Assembly: GCA_026745465.1 (NCBI GenBank) | Contig: JACYXH010000772.1 | Span: forward strand, 5,897,385-5,961,384 | DNA length: 64,000 bases | DNA from: Lota lota | Taxonomy: Eukaryota; Chordata; Actinopteri; Gadiformes; Lotidae | Reading direction: 5' to 3' | Shown here: piece by piece, positions 1-10,570 of the stretch | Position numbering within the stretch: the first letter of the stretch is position 1 | Layout: each line of letters starts with the position of its first letter | The notes under the pieces: model-generated | The model's database searches: none | What the model saw: the letters and a program-made list of their open reading frames with translations, nothing else | What the model was told of the DNA's origin: nothing | Made by a program: the position numbers and the translations under genes

Positions 1-1976
1 TGTGAATTGGTCTCAGCCAGGGTATTACATCAGCCGTCTCATTGAGGCAACAGTAACATTTTAACCTGACACATTTTGAGTGTTAACATTTTTTACCAAG
101 AAACACTGCCTTGTTCAAGTCAAACATGGTCGCATGCCAATCCAAGCAAACATAAATGCATTGCATTGATTTAATGCCAATCTAACTAGCATCTAATACA
201 CGTGCAGGTGTACATAAAGTACATCTCGTTTTTTACAGCAATATAAAGTAATATATATGGTAATAATATATTTTGTTAACAGCAGTGTTTAATTTAAGTT
301 TTATTTGCAATAGGCTTCACTTTTACATGATCAAATGAATGAAAACACACAGGCTGTTAAATCATTTGAATTCCACATGCAGTATAACTCAACGCTTTTG
401 CTATTGCACTTACCCAGACATGTCCTGTGTATACAGCATTAGTATTAGCAACATGCTCGCTTTGTAATCACCGCTTAAAACATACATTTGTAAAATACAA
501 ATAAATAAATATTCGCACTCCCGACCCAAAATATGTGGGGAGAAAACCCCCACCTGGAATCCAATAGGAATACATCAATGGCATCAATGTGAGCTGATGG
601 CAGTCAGCCAGGCTTCATCTCATAGGACGAGCCCCGGGCACTGCGCGACTCAGTGATCAAAACTAACCAAGAAACCCTGTAGACCACAGTGCTAAAGCAC
701 TACATCCTGTCAAATACCTGATTCTGACACTCTGCAAAGAACTCATTAAACCCCTGGCTGTCGGCTAAACACAAACAGCGCAAAAAAAATGGCCCCTTTT
801 TATCACATCACTTCATTAACATTTAAAGGCGTTTCAATTAGTCGCAAATCTGAGATAACGTTTAAATGTCCTGTCCCTTCCTTGGCGTTGAGGAAACAAA
901 CTAGTCTTTGAAAGGGGAAAGGAGGAGCCCAAAGAGAAGTGACTCATATTAAAGAAATCTGACCAGTGCTGAATTTATTTTGTCACGTCCTAATTGTTTT
1001 TATATTTTCCTAAATTACAGTATTCAATGACTAAAACGTCATCATTATTGTCATCACTTCGCTTCAACTATGGTTTTGCTCTGGTCTTTCAGCAACTATC
1101 ACTAGGGTGATAGGGTATAGGGTACCCTATACCCTATATTAATAGGGTAGATATAGCTTTTTTTCTAAAGGGTAGTATGCACTCGCCGCCATGTGTTTTT
1201 AATATAAGGGTCAAACACACTTTTATTTTCACTAAGAGGAAGTCTTTTTTTTGTCTCTCTCTGGTTCTTCCACTTCCTCAAATCAAAGTGAGTTCCTTCT
1301 AAATGTCTCAAGAGGGTTGCGAATCCCAGCTTTTTCACTCCAGATGGCTTTGAAGGGAGCAAAGTCAAGTTAAAGGAAATCACATTTCAAAAACGTAAAA
1401 ACCCATGTACCCCCCCACCCCTCGTTCTTTACAAAACGGATCCCCTTGTTCATTTATCTGCTCCTTTCTGAGGTGTAGCGTTACACCAACCAACCAATAG
1501 CTTCATTAGTCATGGTTCGGGGCACATGTGGTGGATGCATTCCCACCTTCAATGTAACCACCACTATCAACCGACTACAACACAACACATTGTTATTTCA
1601 TTAGTGGCCTTAGTACAGATGGCTCAACATGAGCTCCTTTTGGCTGCAGGTGTACGATATAGGCATATGATTGTCTAACTTTGAAATTGATTTGGGAGAC
1701 TTGTTCAGTAGAAGAAAAATCGGATACAAATGTTGTTGCTATTGTCTGAGTGTTGCATTGATTCAACGTTTGTGACATTAACAATCTAGTGGCGTATGGC
1801 ACAAGATTTGCAGGATACAATGTCAAGGGAATATATGAAATATATTTAATAATATATTTTATATATTAGCAGTGATGCTAATACATGTAATACATATATA
1901 AACAAGTATTTATTTTATAATTTAGCCTTAAAACACATCATGTCTGAATGTGCCACTTTATGTTATTTTTCTACAG
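1..1976 (+). other. barx2: barx2 intron 2, 3' part
   Basis: This is non-coding sequence immediately 5' of the homeodomain exon, ending in a pyrimidine-containing acceptor (tttttctacag) at 1966-1976. It is AT-rich and has no open frame that reads like protein. It contains a perfect 28-bp palindrome at 1110-1137. The upstream exons of the gene (start codon, first half of the homeodomain) lie outside the window. Assignment as intron 2 assumes the usual four-exon BARX structure. Confidence 0.75.
1110..1137. repeat. Perfect 28-bp palindrome centred on a KpnI-type GGTACC
   Basis: The 14 bases ATAGGGTATAGGGT are followed directly by their exact reverse complement, with no spacer. Further GATAGGG/TAATAGGGTAG motifs lie on both sides, so it sits in a short cluster of TAGGGT-type repeats. 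It could extrude as a cruciform or simply be a remnant of an inverted repeat. No function is visible. Confidence 0.9.
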
Positions 1977-2061
1977 GTTAGACCTGGCTCAATCACTCGG
2001 TCTCACACAGCTTCAAGTTAAGACGTGGTACCAGAACAGACGCATGAAGTGGAAGAAAATG
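1977..2061 (+). CDS. barx2: Barx2 homeobox exon 3 (homeodomain positions 31-59)
   Basis: This internal coding exon is bounded by an AG acceptor (ctacag before 1977) and a GT donor (gtgaga from 2062). The first G completes a split arginine codon, and 28 codons follow. The peptide runs [18 protein letters not shown], then [10 protein letters not shown]. This is the end of helix 1/helix 2 and all of recognition helix 3, with W48, Q50, N51 and R53, the invariant DNA-contact residues. The WYQNRR core is Bar/NK-like. [10 protein letters not shown] with KKM favours Barx2 over Barx1, which typically reads IDLAESLGLS with KKI. The 85-bp size matches the usual BARX exon. The protein is a nuclear transcription factor that binds TAAT-containing sites and is known in vertebrates for roles in muscle, craniofacial and epithelial development. 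The first part of the homeodomain is outside the window. Confidence 0.95.
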
Positions 2062-2606
2062 GTGAGAAAATCCTCTTTAACTTAGCTTAACCTCAATAAG
2101 TCAACAGCATGTTGTCTGTAATGTTGTATATGTCTAGCTCTCACTGCTTCTCTTCCCGTAAGCTAATGCTAAAGCTAAAACACTCAAACACAGCTGTTAC
2201 CATAGTGAAGTGACGGCGAGGCAGACAGAGTACCTGAAAGGCTAAAGGGTGGTGGAAGGGGAAGCAGGAAAAGAGGACAAGTGGAAGGAGATAGTGAAAC
2301 AGGGGAGGGATCGTGTGCTCTTGGATTTGACGGATGATGACGATAATGAGTGCAAACGTTGTGTATTTGGGCCATCAACTCCCGAGAACCAAAAGAGGGG
2401 GTGGGGGGCGGGGGTGGGGTTGTTGGGTGAAAGACCTCAAATCGTTAACTCTAAAGATGAATGAGTGTAAAAAAGAGAAGCCAGTGGCAATACGTCTTCT
2501 CTTAATTACTATAATAACCGGTGTTGCCTTTGACTGCTGTTGCCATACATCACTGGAAGAGGCTCCTCTAAAATCGTGTGTGTGTGTGTTCGCGATAATG
2601 CTCCAG
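2062..2606 (+). other. barx2: barx2 intron 3 (545 bp)
   Basis: This intron starts gtgaga and ends gataatgctccag, a GT-AG phase-0 intron. Open frames that begin inside it (for example the ATG at 2334) run into exon 4 only by chance. It contains a G-rich stretch at 2397-2430 and a short GT run just upstream of the acceptor, which weakens the polypyrimidine tract. Confidence 0.9.
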
Positions 2607-2972
2607 GTGCTGAAAGGAGGTCACGAAGCCCCCACCAAGCCCAAGGGACGCCCTAAGAAGAACTCCATCCCCACCACGGAGGAGATCGAGGCGGAGGAGC
2701 GGCGCATGAGGCTGGAGCAGGGGGAGAGGATGAGGAGGGCGGCCGAGGACGCAGCTCTGGCCTGCGGTGGAGGAGAAGGAGGAGGCGTCGGAGGAGGAGG
2801 AGAGGCCCAGCAGGAACCTCAAGACCTGAGCATGGTGGTCGTCATCGGGTCGAGCCCTTCGACGGAGGCGGCGGTTGAGAAGGACGTCCACAGTCTAGCC
2901 ATCGGGATGGAGGCCACGGAGCACCATGAGTCCCCTCTCCCCATGCAGCCGGGCAGCCCCTTAGCCAGCTAA
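2607..2972 (+). CDS. barx2: Barx2 last coding exon (C-terminal 121 residues)
   Basis: The exon begins VLKGGHEAPTKPKGRPKKNS, then IPTTEEIEAEE, the BARX-family basic segment that follows the homeodomain; the first V is homeodomain position 60. Residues 11-18 of this exon (KPKGRPKK) are a basic, AT-hook-like and probable nuclear-localisation stretch. Residues 27-48 are a charged E/R-rich probable helix. Residues 53-65 are a glycine-rich insert (CGGGEGGGVGGGG). Residues 71-75 are PQDLS, matching the PxDLS form of CtBP-binding motifs. The acidic/proline tail ends PGSPLAS with a TAA stop at 2970-2972. GC content is clearly higher than in the surrounding DNA. Acceptor phase 0 matches the donor of the previous exon. 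Family assignment is firm. The functions of the glycine-rich and PQDLS parts are inference. Confidence 0.95.
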   Translation: MLKGGHEAPTKPKGRPKKNSIPTTEEIEAEERRMRLEQGERMRRAAEDAALACGGGEGGGVGGGGEAQQEPQDLSMVVVIGSSPSTEAAVEKDVHSLAIGMEATEHHESPLPMQPGSPLAS

Positions 2973-3480
2973 GCCCCAACACAGCCACCAAAGACTGAGA
3001 CGATCAGCTGAACAGATAACACATATACACACACACACACACACACTAGTGCCTGAGGATCACGATCAGTGATCAAAGAGCTGTCTGGTGTTGTAAGAGA
3101 CATTTGTCGTGGGGTGTCGAATGGAAACATTTTGGAGGCATTTAAGCTCATTCAATTGTGTTGCGTTATTCTTTGTATAACTGATGTACACGGCCTACAG
3201 AAAAGAAAAACAACAAAACACCATCTAGTGTCTATGAGTCTAAAGTCTATGGGGTACTTTTACAGCCAAGTGACTACAGAGGCCAACACGAAGGCTACTA
3301 AACAATATTTATCATTTAAGAGATTTTGTACGTGTCTAAACAATTGTGACATCTGTCCGTCCAGATATCTGCCTCACATAGGGAATGTGCCTATATAAAA
3401 GTATACATACCTTACTATTGTGTATAATGTATATACATGTTTTCTTCCAAAAAATTATATTAATAAATGGCTTAAGTGCC
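2973..3480 (+). other. barx2: barx2 3' untranslated region (end estimated)
   Basis: This non-coding sequence follows the TAA stop and includes a short CA repeat at 3028-3046. A canonical AATAAA lies at 3462-3467, with a T/G-rich stretch (ttgtttgtctc) about 15 bases later, which fits a cleavage site near 3480. Later AATAAA sites at 3688-3693 and 4377-4382 could give longer 3' UTRs. RNA evidence is needed to choose. Confidence 0.55.
3462..3467 (+). terminator. barx2: Candidate polyadenylation signal AATAAA for barx2
   Basis: This is the first exact AATAAA after the stop codon, 490 bases downstream, followed by a T/G-rich element. Alternatives are at 3688 and 4377. Confidence 0.5.
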
Positions 3481-6052
3481 TTGTTTGTCTCAGAGGAAAG
3501 ATTTTAGAAAGCAGTTTTATTAAAATATCTCCAAAATCCAAGTCTATTTTTACAGTATTTCACACATTTTCAGATTAATACGTTTTTTGGAGTAAAGCTG
3601 TTATTTTTGGGAAATCTTTTCTCCAGTGAGACATGTTTGTTTGTTTGTTTGTTGTTGTATACTTTTTTTTAAAGGAAAACCAAGAAAAATAAATAATCTC
3701 AAAGAAATGTAATGTATAAAACAGAATACCTAAAAACCAAAAAGAATGGTCGTTAGGATACATGTGTAAAACGTTGTGATTTTTTCCAACTGCTGTTTTA
3801 AAACCAATGAAAATTGAGTGTATATTGTGCTTGTTGACCCGTATGTATTTTATAAGGGGTGGGATGGGGTGTGTTATGATTGGTGGTACAGAATTACTAT
3901 ATTGCCAAGAGCAAATATTCTGAAGCTGTCAGCGGTTCCAAGGGGAATCAATCACTGACTGTGCCAAAGACAGATGGAAACTGCTGAACATTTAAAATCT
4001 TTTTAAAAAGATTGTCAGCCTGTGGGCATTTAATGAATGCGCCATACTAATGCCAGACTTTCATTATCATAAAACTATCTGCCGTCTACGAGTGCTTTTA
4101 GTTCGACTTCAATTTCTAGTTGCTCCCAAAAAATTACTGAAAAAGTTTATTGGAATTACAAACAGTCTTTCGCTTATGAATATACAATTTGTATCAGTTG
4201 TTCTTTCATACAAAAAGTGCAGTTGTTTTTGTGTAGATAGTTTATTAAGCTTGTGTGGCATTTTATGTTTTTGTTTTGAGTAAAATGTATTTTGACAACA
4301 AATGTGTGTTTTACATATTTAAACACCTCATAAAATGACAATCATTTTGCTTCGATTGGCTATCATTGGCGGTTTAAATAAACAAGTCATCATGGTATCT
4401 AATACTCATCTCATGATTTATGTTTTTCTTTTGAATTAATTTTATATTACAGGATCTTAAATTAAAAAAGGGGAGACGTAAGTTATCTTTGTTTAAACTA
4501 AGCGTAGTCATAATATTCTAGAAAGATTTGGAGCTACACTTTAACTCATTACGTACGTCACTGATGCCAAGCCTGTTTAAATCAACACAGTTGAACTGGC
4601 ATGGCAAGGTTGGAGGAGTTCAGCCAGTAGCAGTATAGGAGGGAAGCCTTAACAGATGAATTAGTGTTTCGAAAAGTTTACCATAAATCAAATTCAAGAG
4701 AACAAAGGACTTAAGAACTACATAATGTGACATTTATCAACTGTATCTTTACAGCAAACAAGCTGGCCTTTAGTGCACCTTAAAGCCTTTGTTTGACTCT
4801 AAAGGAGTGTGTTAGTCTTAAGTGTATTTTTAGTGCCTGATACCGGACACGGATGATTTCTTAAGCAAACAGTACAAGATAGCAATGAGTGCGGAGCACT
4901 GTGCCGAAACGCCTTGTGTAAACATTCTGAGCATGCTTTAGTACGTGTGAGCATTCAAAAGCACAAGTCCCCGTGTTGTGTTGGATTGTGCTATGGCTGT
5001 TGTCTAAATGTCAACAGTTTCATTCCACCGCCTGTATGTTTAATAGCCAGTAAATACGCGGCCTTCAGTTTCATTGTTCTAATCGACGGTCCATGAGCAA
5101 ACATTGTCATAATCATTATTTAATTAACTGCTGTGTGAGAGAGCAATTACTCTGACTTGTGTATCTACCTGGGTGCAGCCATCAATTATTTGTAATTAAC
5201 ATTTATAATTGGTCATTGGTTTGGCACTCATGATATTTCACGTCTACACGACATCTTAAAAATGAAAAAGCTCTCGGAGAATGAAGAGTGACTCAACGCC
5301 TTGAATAAATGTCGGCTAAAATATTAAAACTTTTTTTTTTTGCAAAGCCAGGTACAATGCTTCGTTCGATTTTGCAGAATGTGGGGCAACATTTTCCCTA
5401 TTCCAGCTCATTTCCTTATTAAAGCGCTCATTAAAGCAAGAGGTTTCTTGCAGATGAAATAAACCTGTTGAGGCCAAAGACAGTGCAGCAAGGTCTAGCT
5501 GCGGGTCTCCACAAGCCGCACCAAGCTGCTCGGGGCTAATTGTTGTGTGGAGAAGTAAGACAGACTTCCAGGAGCCCCCCCCCGCAGTAACACACTGGTG
5601 GCCATTAATGGGGGCGGCCTGTAGTCATCTTTTCAAGTTCACACACGGGTCTTCACGCAAGGAGGCCAACAAGGAGAGCGCTCAATCGACAGCCAGCCGA
5701 TGACCCCTCACACATAATCCCCCACCCCCCACCCACCCTTCAACCTCGGGGACATCCATCGCAAAGATTCACCTGCCGGCTCAGCTCACGCTGGAGCAAT
5801 TAGCCCGCGCTGATTTCCTTTTCTTTTGTGACATGGGAAGTGGTTTGTAATTGTGGCGCGTTGCAGGAGCCACGCTAAATCCCCACACCGGTCACCGAAG
5901 GGACAGACTACAGAGTCAGACACAAGGGCTGGGATAGGGGTTGTGGTTGTTATACATCTCGCAAAAAATAATGTGTGCATATTAAGATGATGAAAATATT
6001 ACTTATGGGAAGATAAATATATCGTTTGCACCACAGACCATGCCTTGAGATT
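3481..6052. other. Intergenic DNA, AT-rich, no gene seen
   Basis: There is no reading frame with protein-like composition and no mobile element that I can name. Candidate regulatory sequence lies at 5100-5260. A C-rich, moderately GC-rich patch lies at 5480-5780. The two later AATAAA sites (3688, 4377) mean the first ~900 bp may still be transcribed as an extended barx2 3' UTR. Confidence 0.7.
5100..5260. promoter_or_regulatory. Candidate enhancer-like block with clustered homeodomain sites
   Basis: Within about 130 bp there are several AATTA/TAATT cores (ttaattaactg, gcaattactc, tcaattatttgtaattaac, ataattgg) in otherwise complex, non-repetitive sequence. This is the usual look of a conserved non-coding element near a homeobox gene. 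Conservation itself was not tested. Confidence 0.3.
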
Positions 6053-6058
6053 CCATAG

Positions 6059-6426
6059 GGTAACAATTGACAATATGGTATATTAATTAACCATTGTGAG
6101 CTAATAGTTAATGAGTAAACTATTGGTCTAGTAATCATGTACTTGGGTTCATGTTTACTAATGTTTTCAGTGTTCAGTTGTTTGTATGTACTGTGGTTCT
6201 CTGTGTACAAGCTGCTCCTAATTTATTGCCCCCGGTGGGATTAATAAAGTTATTTTGAATTTCATGTTAACTAAGGTATTAATTTATACATTATTCAATA
6301 GGGTTAGGGTCAAGCCTAACCAAATAACCCTAACTCCAATACTAATGCCATATAATAATGCTTATTACTGCATTTACTAATGTTAATAAATGGTTAATTA
6401 ATGTACCCTAATTGTTAAGTGTTACC
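6059..6426 (-). mobile_element. MITE-like element, GGTAAC...GTTACC ends, copy 1
   Basis: The element starts GGTAACAATTGACAATATGG and ends with a matching inverted GTTACC terminus. It is flanked on both sides by an exact CCATAG (6053-6058 and 6427-6432), a likely target-site duplication. Read on the minus strand, its first ~170 bases align with the element at 62135-62462 (shared TACATTAATTAACC, AGTAATAAGCATTATTATA, TTAGGGTTA, and GAATTAATAC motifs). It has no coding capacity, so it is a non-autonomous DNA element. A short foreign segment interrupts it at about 6180-6262. Confidence 0.75.
6180..6262 (+). mobile_element. Short insertion resembling the 3' tail of a fish LINE/SINE
   Basis: This segment is absent from the sister MITE at 62 kb and sits between matching MITE sequences (GTTAACATGAA and GTAAACATGAAC on the minus strand). 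It contains ccggtgggattaataaag, a motif I associate with the 3' ends of fish non-LTR retroposons. Similar traces, inverted, occur at 23160-23220 and 33672-33705. It is probably a 5'-truncated insertion; the exact ends are uncertain. Confidence 0.4.
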
Positions 6427-6609
6427 CCATAGTCATTGTCAAGTTCAGGAGCATATAAATATAATCTCTGAAAATTGTATGTACAGTATGTAGTACAAGT
6501 AAATAATCCGTCGCTGTGTCTCTCCTGATTTCATTTGGTATTTTATTATTTCATCTATACATTTCTCAAATATAATCCCCAAATGTATGTGTGTGTATGT
6601 GAGGCTGTG

Positions 6610-6611
<2 letters not shown>

Positions 6612-6642
<31 letters not shown>

Positions 6643-7012
6643 TGATTAACATCGAGCGAGAGACAGAATAGAGAGAGAGAGATCAAATGTGTGTCAGTTG
6701 TGCCTTCAACAGCTCTACGGGGGGGGGGGGGGGGGGGGGGGCGTGTCGTGTGTGTGTGCATGCATCTGGAGTATGTGTGTGTTGGGGCTTGTAGTGTGTG
6801 TGTGTGTGTGTGTGTGGGGGGGGGAAGTAGTGTGTGTGTGTGTGTGGGGGGGGGGGGGGGGAAGTAGTGTGTGCGCACACGCATGAATATGTGTACAAAC
6901 AATACAAGTCCTGATCAGCGACTCAAGGGTCTGCCAGAGACAAGCGGTAATAGAGCAGTCCGTTGTTCCTTACCAGGGAGCCCCAACCTGCCCCTCCCTC
7001 TACGTCTGGTCA

Positions 7013-7041
<29 letters not shown>
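6612..7041. repeat. Compound GT / poly-G / poly-C low-complexity tract
   Basis: The tract contains GT runs (6612-6640, 6794-6816), uninterrupted G runs (6719-6741, 23 bases; 6815-6824; 6846-6861) and a 28-base C run (7014-7041). Reading frames here encode only V/C/G or H/T/P repeats and are not genes. Homopolymer lengths this long are prone to assembly error. Confidence 0.95.
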
Positions 7042-7043
<2 letters not shown>

Positions 7044-7904
7044 CCCACCAACCTTTCTTTCTGACTTTCCATTCAAGATACCACAAACGGTAATTCAATA
7101 ATTATTCACAAGTTAACTTTATTTCCATTCCTATGAATAAAAGGCAAAAATGAAATGTAACTGCTGTGATAAATATCTGTTATATATATATATAAAAGTG
7201 GGCTGTAGGGCTGCTTATGGATTGTGTTGGATCATCTCTGCAGAGTCATAATTCATCCTCAGTCACAGCTGAGGTGATATGAGTCATCCATGTAGTCATG
7301 GTGCGGTCCGTAGCTTTTTCCCTCTTCCACATGAGGTGACCTGGTCTGGCCTCGCGCAGGAATCCTCTGGCAGATACGCCAAATTATTATACGCCATGTA
7401 TTTACTGATGGATTGATATTCTCTCGACAGTAACATGAGAAAATACAGATAGTGGTGAGTTGGACGTTGATAAAGATTATCACAGACTCACAATCCTTTG
7501 TTAAAAGGACTGATTTCTGTATTCATAGTGTCTGAATCCTAAACTTGTTTAGAGAACTCAGTGTTCTTCACAATACAATTGTTCTCCTTAAAAATCCTTA
7601 AAATCCTTAAAAATAAATCTCCTTCTTTGCACTAGTCTCTCCCCTGATGCTACAGCACAGCCCCCAATGTTAGGCGACATGAAAACCCAAACTTGGTAGG
7701 CTTGTAATCGTCATTTTACACCACAACTGTAGTTTATGAAGGAAGCCTCGCTTAAAGCCAAGGAAATGTCTGATGGAAGAAACATTGAGAGCGAGAGAGA
7801 GCGAGAGAGAGCGAGAGTGCAGGATCTCAACCAAGCAAGATGGCTGTGCAATTACGTATTTGTTGAAAGCTCTTTTCAAAGGTCCGGTTTCCAATTGAAA
7901 TGAA
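7042..7904. other. Intergenic DNA, no gene seen
   Basis: The sequence is of mixed composition with a short AT run at 7180-7194 and a tandem CCTTAAAAAT-like repeat at 7587-7613. I recognise nothing functional. Confidence 0.7.
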
Positions 7905-7907
7905 ACA

Positions 7908-8074
7908 CGTGTGTGTGTGTGTGTGTGAGAGACAATTTGTGTGTGTGTGTGTGTATGCATATGCTTGTGTTAGGGCACTGGTGTGTGTATATGCATGTTG
8001 GTGTGTGTGTGTGAGAGGGCATGTTAGTGTGTGCGTATGCATGTGGGTGTTGGAGGGCATGTGTATGCGCGCGC

Positions 8075-8137
<63 letters not shown>

Positions 8138-8163
8138 TGTGTGGTGTGTGTGTGTGTGTGTTT
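7908..8163. repeat. GT and (GTGC)n compound microsatellite
   Basis: Interrupted GT runs lead into a near-perfect GCGT tetramer array at 8066-8138 and then further GT. The alternating purine-pyrimidine GC/GT sequence has high Z-DNA potential. The Cys/Val/Arg-Ala and His/Thr-Ala/Arg frames across it are artefacts. Confidence 0.95.
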
Positions 8164-9601
8164 CAAAGCGGGCTGGCCTCCTCCAGCCGGGCTTCAGGGG
8201 TCTGTGTTTATCACCAGTCAGTTCTGATCGGCTGCTGTTTGTTCTCAAATGTGCAAAGAAAACTTCCCTCCAAGAACCTGCTTCCTCCCTGTCAAGGCCT
8301 CTTTGAATACGTCTATTCTCTCGCTCTGACACAAATCCTCAGCTGCTGCTCTAGGACACTTTCCTGTGCTGACAGGTGAGACTTTCCTCCCTTCTCCACG
8401 GGTGGACTCTTACACCTTCTTTCCTGGGGAAAGGTGTGTGTGTATGTGTGATTTAACGTCAGTTAAACTGTGTTGTGTTGGGGCCTTCAGTAGGTAATAA
8501 GCTCTGGTGAGCGATGGAGTATTTCCAGTGGAAAATATAGACAGAGACAGAGACAGAGAGAGAGAAAACAACGGGGATGGAAATGGTGATTGGTAAGCTC
8601 TGAGGAGATTCTATTCTCTCAATGTGTTTACCCGCTCCTCTGTCAACCGCTGACAGAGAAGCATGTTAGTGTGTGTGTGTAGCATGTATGTGTTTGTGTT
8701 TTTGTGTGTGTGGGAGGATGTTCTTGAGTGTGTGTGTGTGTGTGCATGTGTGTGAAGGGTCTGGGTTGATGTCAGGGATCAGCCAGGGGTCAGCTGTCAG
8801 CCGCAGGGGCGGAGAAAAGGGTGTGATTGACAGCTTCCACGCTGACAAGCTGTGCTTGTTCTTCTTGTATCTGTGTGTAGCAGAAAATAATAAAACAAGC
8901 TCAACTAAATAAAATTAAAGAAAGAAATTACAAAATATATATAATTAAATAAGTCAATATATAAAACCTTGAATTCAACTGAATCAAAGTATTGTCCCTT
9001 AAAAATAATTACAAATTTATTTCCATCTCTTCGCATCGTCGTTCTGTTGTACCTACCTGCACGCTTAGTCATACCGAATGAGTGAGACACAAATAGCAGA
9101 TGTTTATGTGTGTGTGTGTGTGTGTGTGTGTCTGTGTGAGGATGTTTTGCATATATGATGCTGCAATCGGCATGACGGGGTTCACAGTATTTAACAAGAT
9201 TTCGGGGACATGTTTTTTTCCTGTCTGATGCCGCGCCGCATTGGACTGCACTGCTCGTGATCACCTCAATCATGCGACTCGTATATTTTTAAAGGGTGCC
9301 TTGGCCGGCTTGACGGATGCTAAGGCGGCGTCATTGAAATCACTAGCGCTCTGTTTTCTCCTTAATGTGTCCCGTGGCGGGAGTAACTCAAACCGCCATG
9401 TTCCACTATCAGACACCAGGCGGGACGAAGGAAGGAAAAACACAGAAAGAAAACATTAAAGCACAATTTCGTTTTACTGGGATTTTTCATTTCAACTCCA
9501 AAGTTATTGCAGTTTTTATGATTAGAAGTGCAGCTGCTTTGCATTAGAAACATTTGGAAAGTTGAAGGTACGTGCAAACTCGCGTTCACACACACGCACG
9601 T

Positions 9602-9602
<1 letters not shown>

Positions 9603-9642
<40 letters not shown>
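9603..9642. repeat. (CA)n microsatellite
   Basis: About 20 uninterrupted CA units follow an imperfect CA/CG-rich lead-in. Confidence 0.97.
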
Positions 9643-9643
<1 letters not shown>

Positions 9644-10167
9644 GTCCATAGCTCCAAGGGGAGAACCACGTTTATTATCAAGGTTACTCAGCATGGCCGG
9701 TAATGGTCATACCAATGACACTAAAACTCATTTAAAAATGGGCCTCAGATGACAACACGCACTGGTTATAAGTGTTGGCAAGCGCTTTGGCACGCGCGCA
9801 CATACATGAGTGTGTGTTTGCGTGTGTGCGGTTGCACTCCTTACCCCGCTGCGGACAAAACCATCTTTCACTTGTGAATGGCGACACACACACACTCACA
9901 CAAGTGAGTGAGTTTGTCTTGAATGACTGTCATAACCATCATAAACCACTGCTCAGTGTAGAGCGAGACCTGCCTGGCAGCCACGGGTCTCATCCCCCTC
10001 CACCTGTTGTGGTGCCGGTTGCTATAAACATTTGAGTCATTTGAATTGACTCTGCAATACTGTAATGTTTCCTTCAAGATGTTATCAGACGGTTTCTGGC
10101 AACGTGCCACATCCTCGGGGCATGAGGACGGCTGGAATGCATTCGCACTTAAGTCGTCGGCAGGCGC

Positions 10168-10174
<7 letters not shown>

Positions 10175-10231
<57 letters not shown>

Positions 10232-10289
10232 ATACAGGCATTCATTCATGCATGAAAAAAAGAAAGAAAGCAGTTGGGGTGGGAGGTGT

Positions 10290-10323
<34 letters not shown>

Positions 10324-10328
10324 GGGGG
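10175..10328. repeat. Paired CA (10175-10226) and GT (10292-10328) microsatellites
   Basis: Two simple repeats of opposite phase are separated by about 65 bp of unique sequence, so the region could fold back on itself. No coding capacity. Confidence 0.95.
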
Positions 10329-10440
10329 TTGTGTCTGTGGTGCTGAGAGCTCATGTTTCCAGGGCTCTGACAAGGTAAGCTCTGCTAGCCTGGAGGACTG
10401 GCTGTGCAGGCAGCATTGTTGGGTAGTGATGCAGAAGGAG

Positions 10441-10570
10441 GGGGTTGTTGTTGTTGGTGGAGGTAGTGCTACCTCAAAGCGGTGGTGGTGGTTAGGGTGG
10501 AAGTGGTGGAGGGGAGTGGTGGTGAGGTGGTGGAGGTGAGGTGATGGTGGTGGTGGTGGTGGTGGGTGGG
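10441..10570. repeat. G-rich (GGT)n-type minisatellite
   Basis: This is a strongly strand-asymmetric GGTGGTGG / GGAGGTGAGG array with many short G runs. It could form G-quadruplexes. The Gly/Val/Trp-rich frame over it is not a protein. Confidence 0.85.

Larger units (their letters stand above)
8164..10440. other. Intergenic DNA with several CA/GT microsatellites
   Basis: No gene is seen. Simple repeats lie at 8668-8755 (imperfect GT), 9107-9131 (GT), 9603-9642 (CA), 10175-10226 (CA) and 10292-10328 (GT followed by G). Short GC-richer blocks at 8170-8350 and 9220-9420 contain no convincing frame. Confidence 0.7.

Noticed and set aside
2334-2606. Upstream extension of the last Barx2 reading frame to an ATG at 2334
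   Set aside because: The extension lies in intron 3. The true exon starts at 2607 after an AG, in phase with the donor at 2061, and the intronic part has no family similarity.
2568-2891. Minus-strand 107-codon frame across the last barx2 exon
   Set aside because: It is a shadow of the GC-rich coding exon with no independent features.
7876-8379. Several frames rich in Cys/Val or His/Thr/Arg-Ala
   Set aside because: They are translations of GT and GTGC microsatellites.
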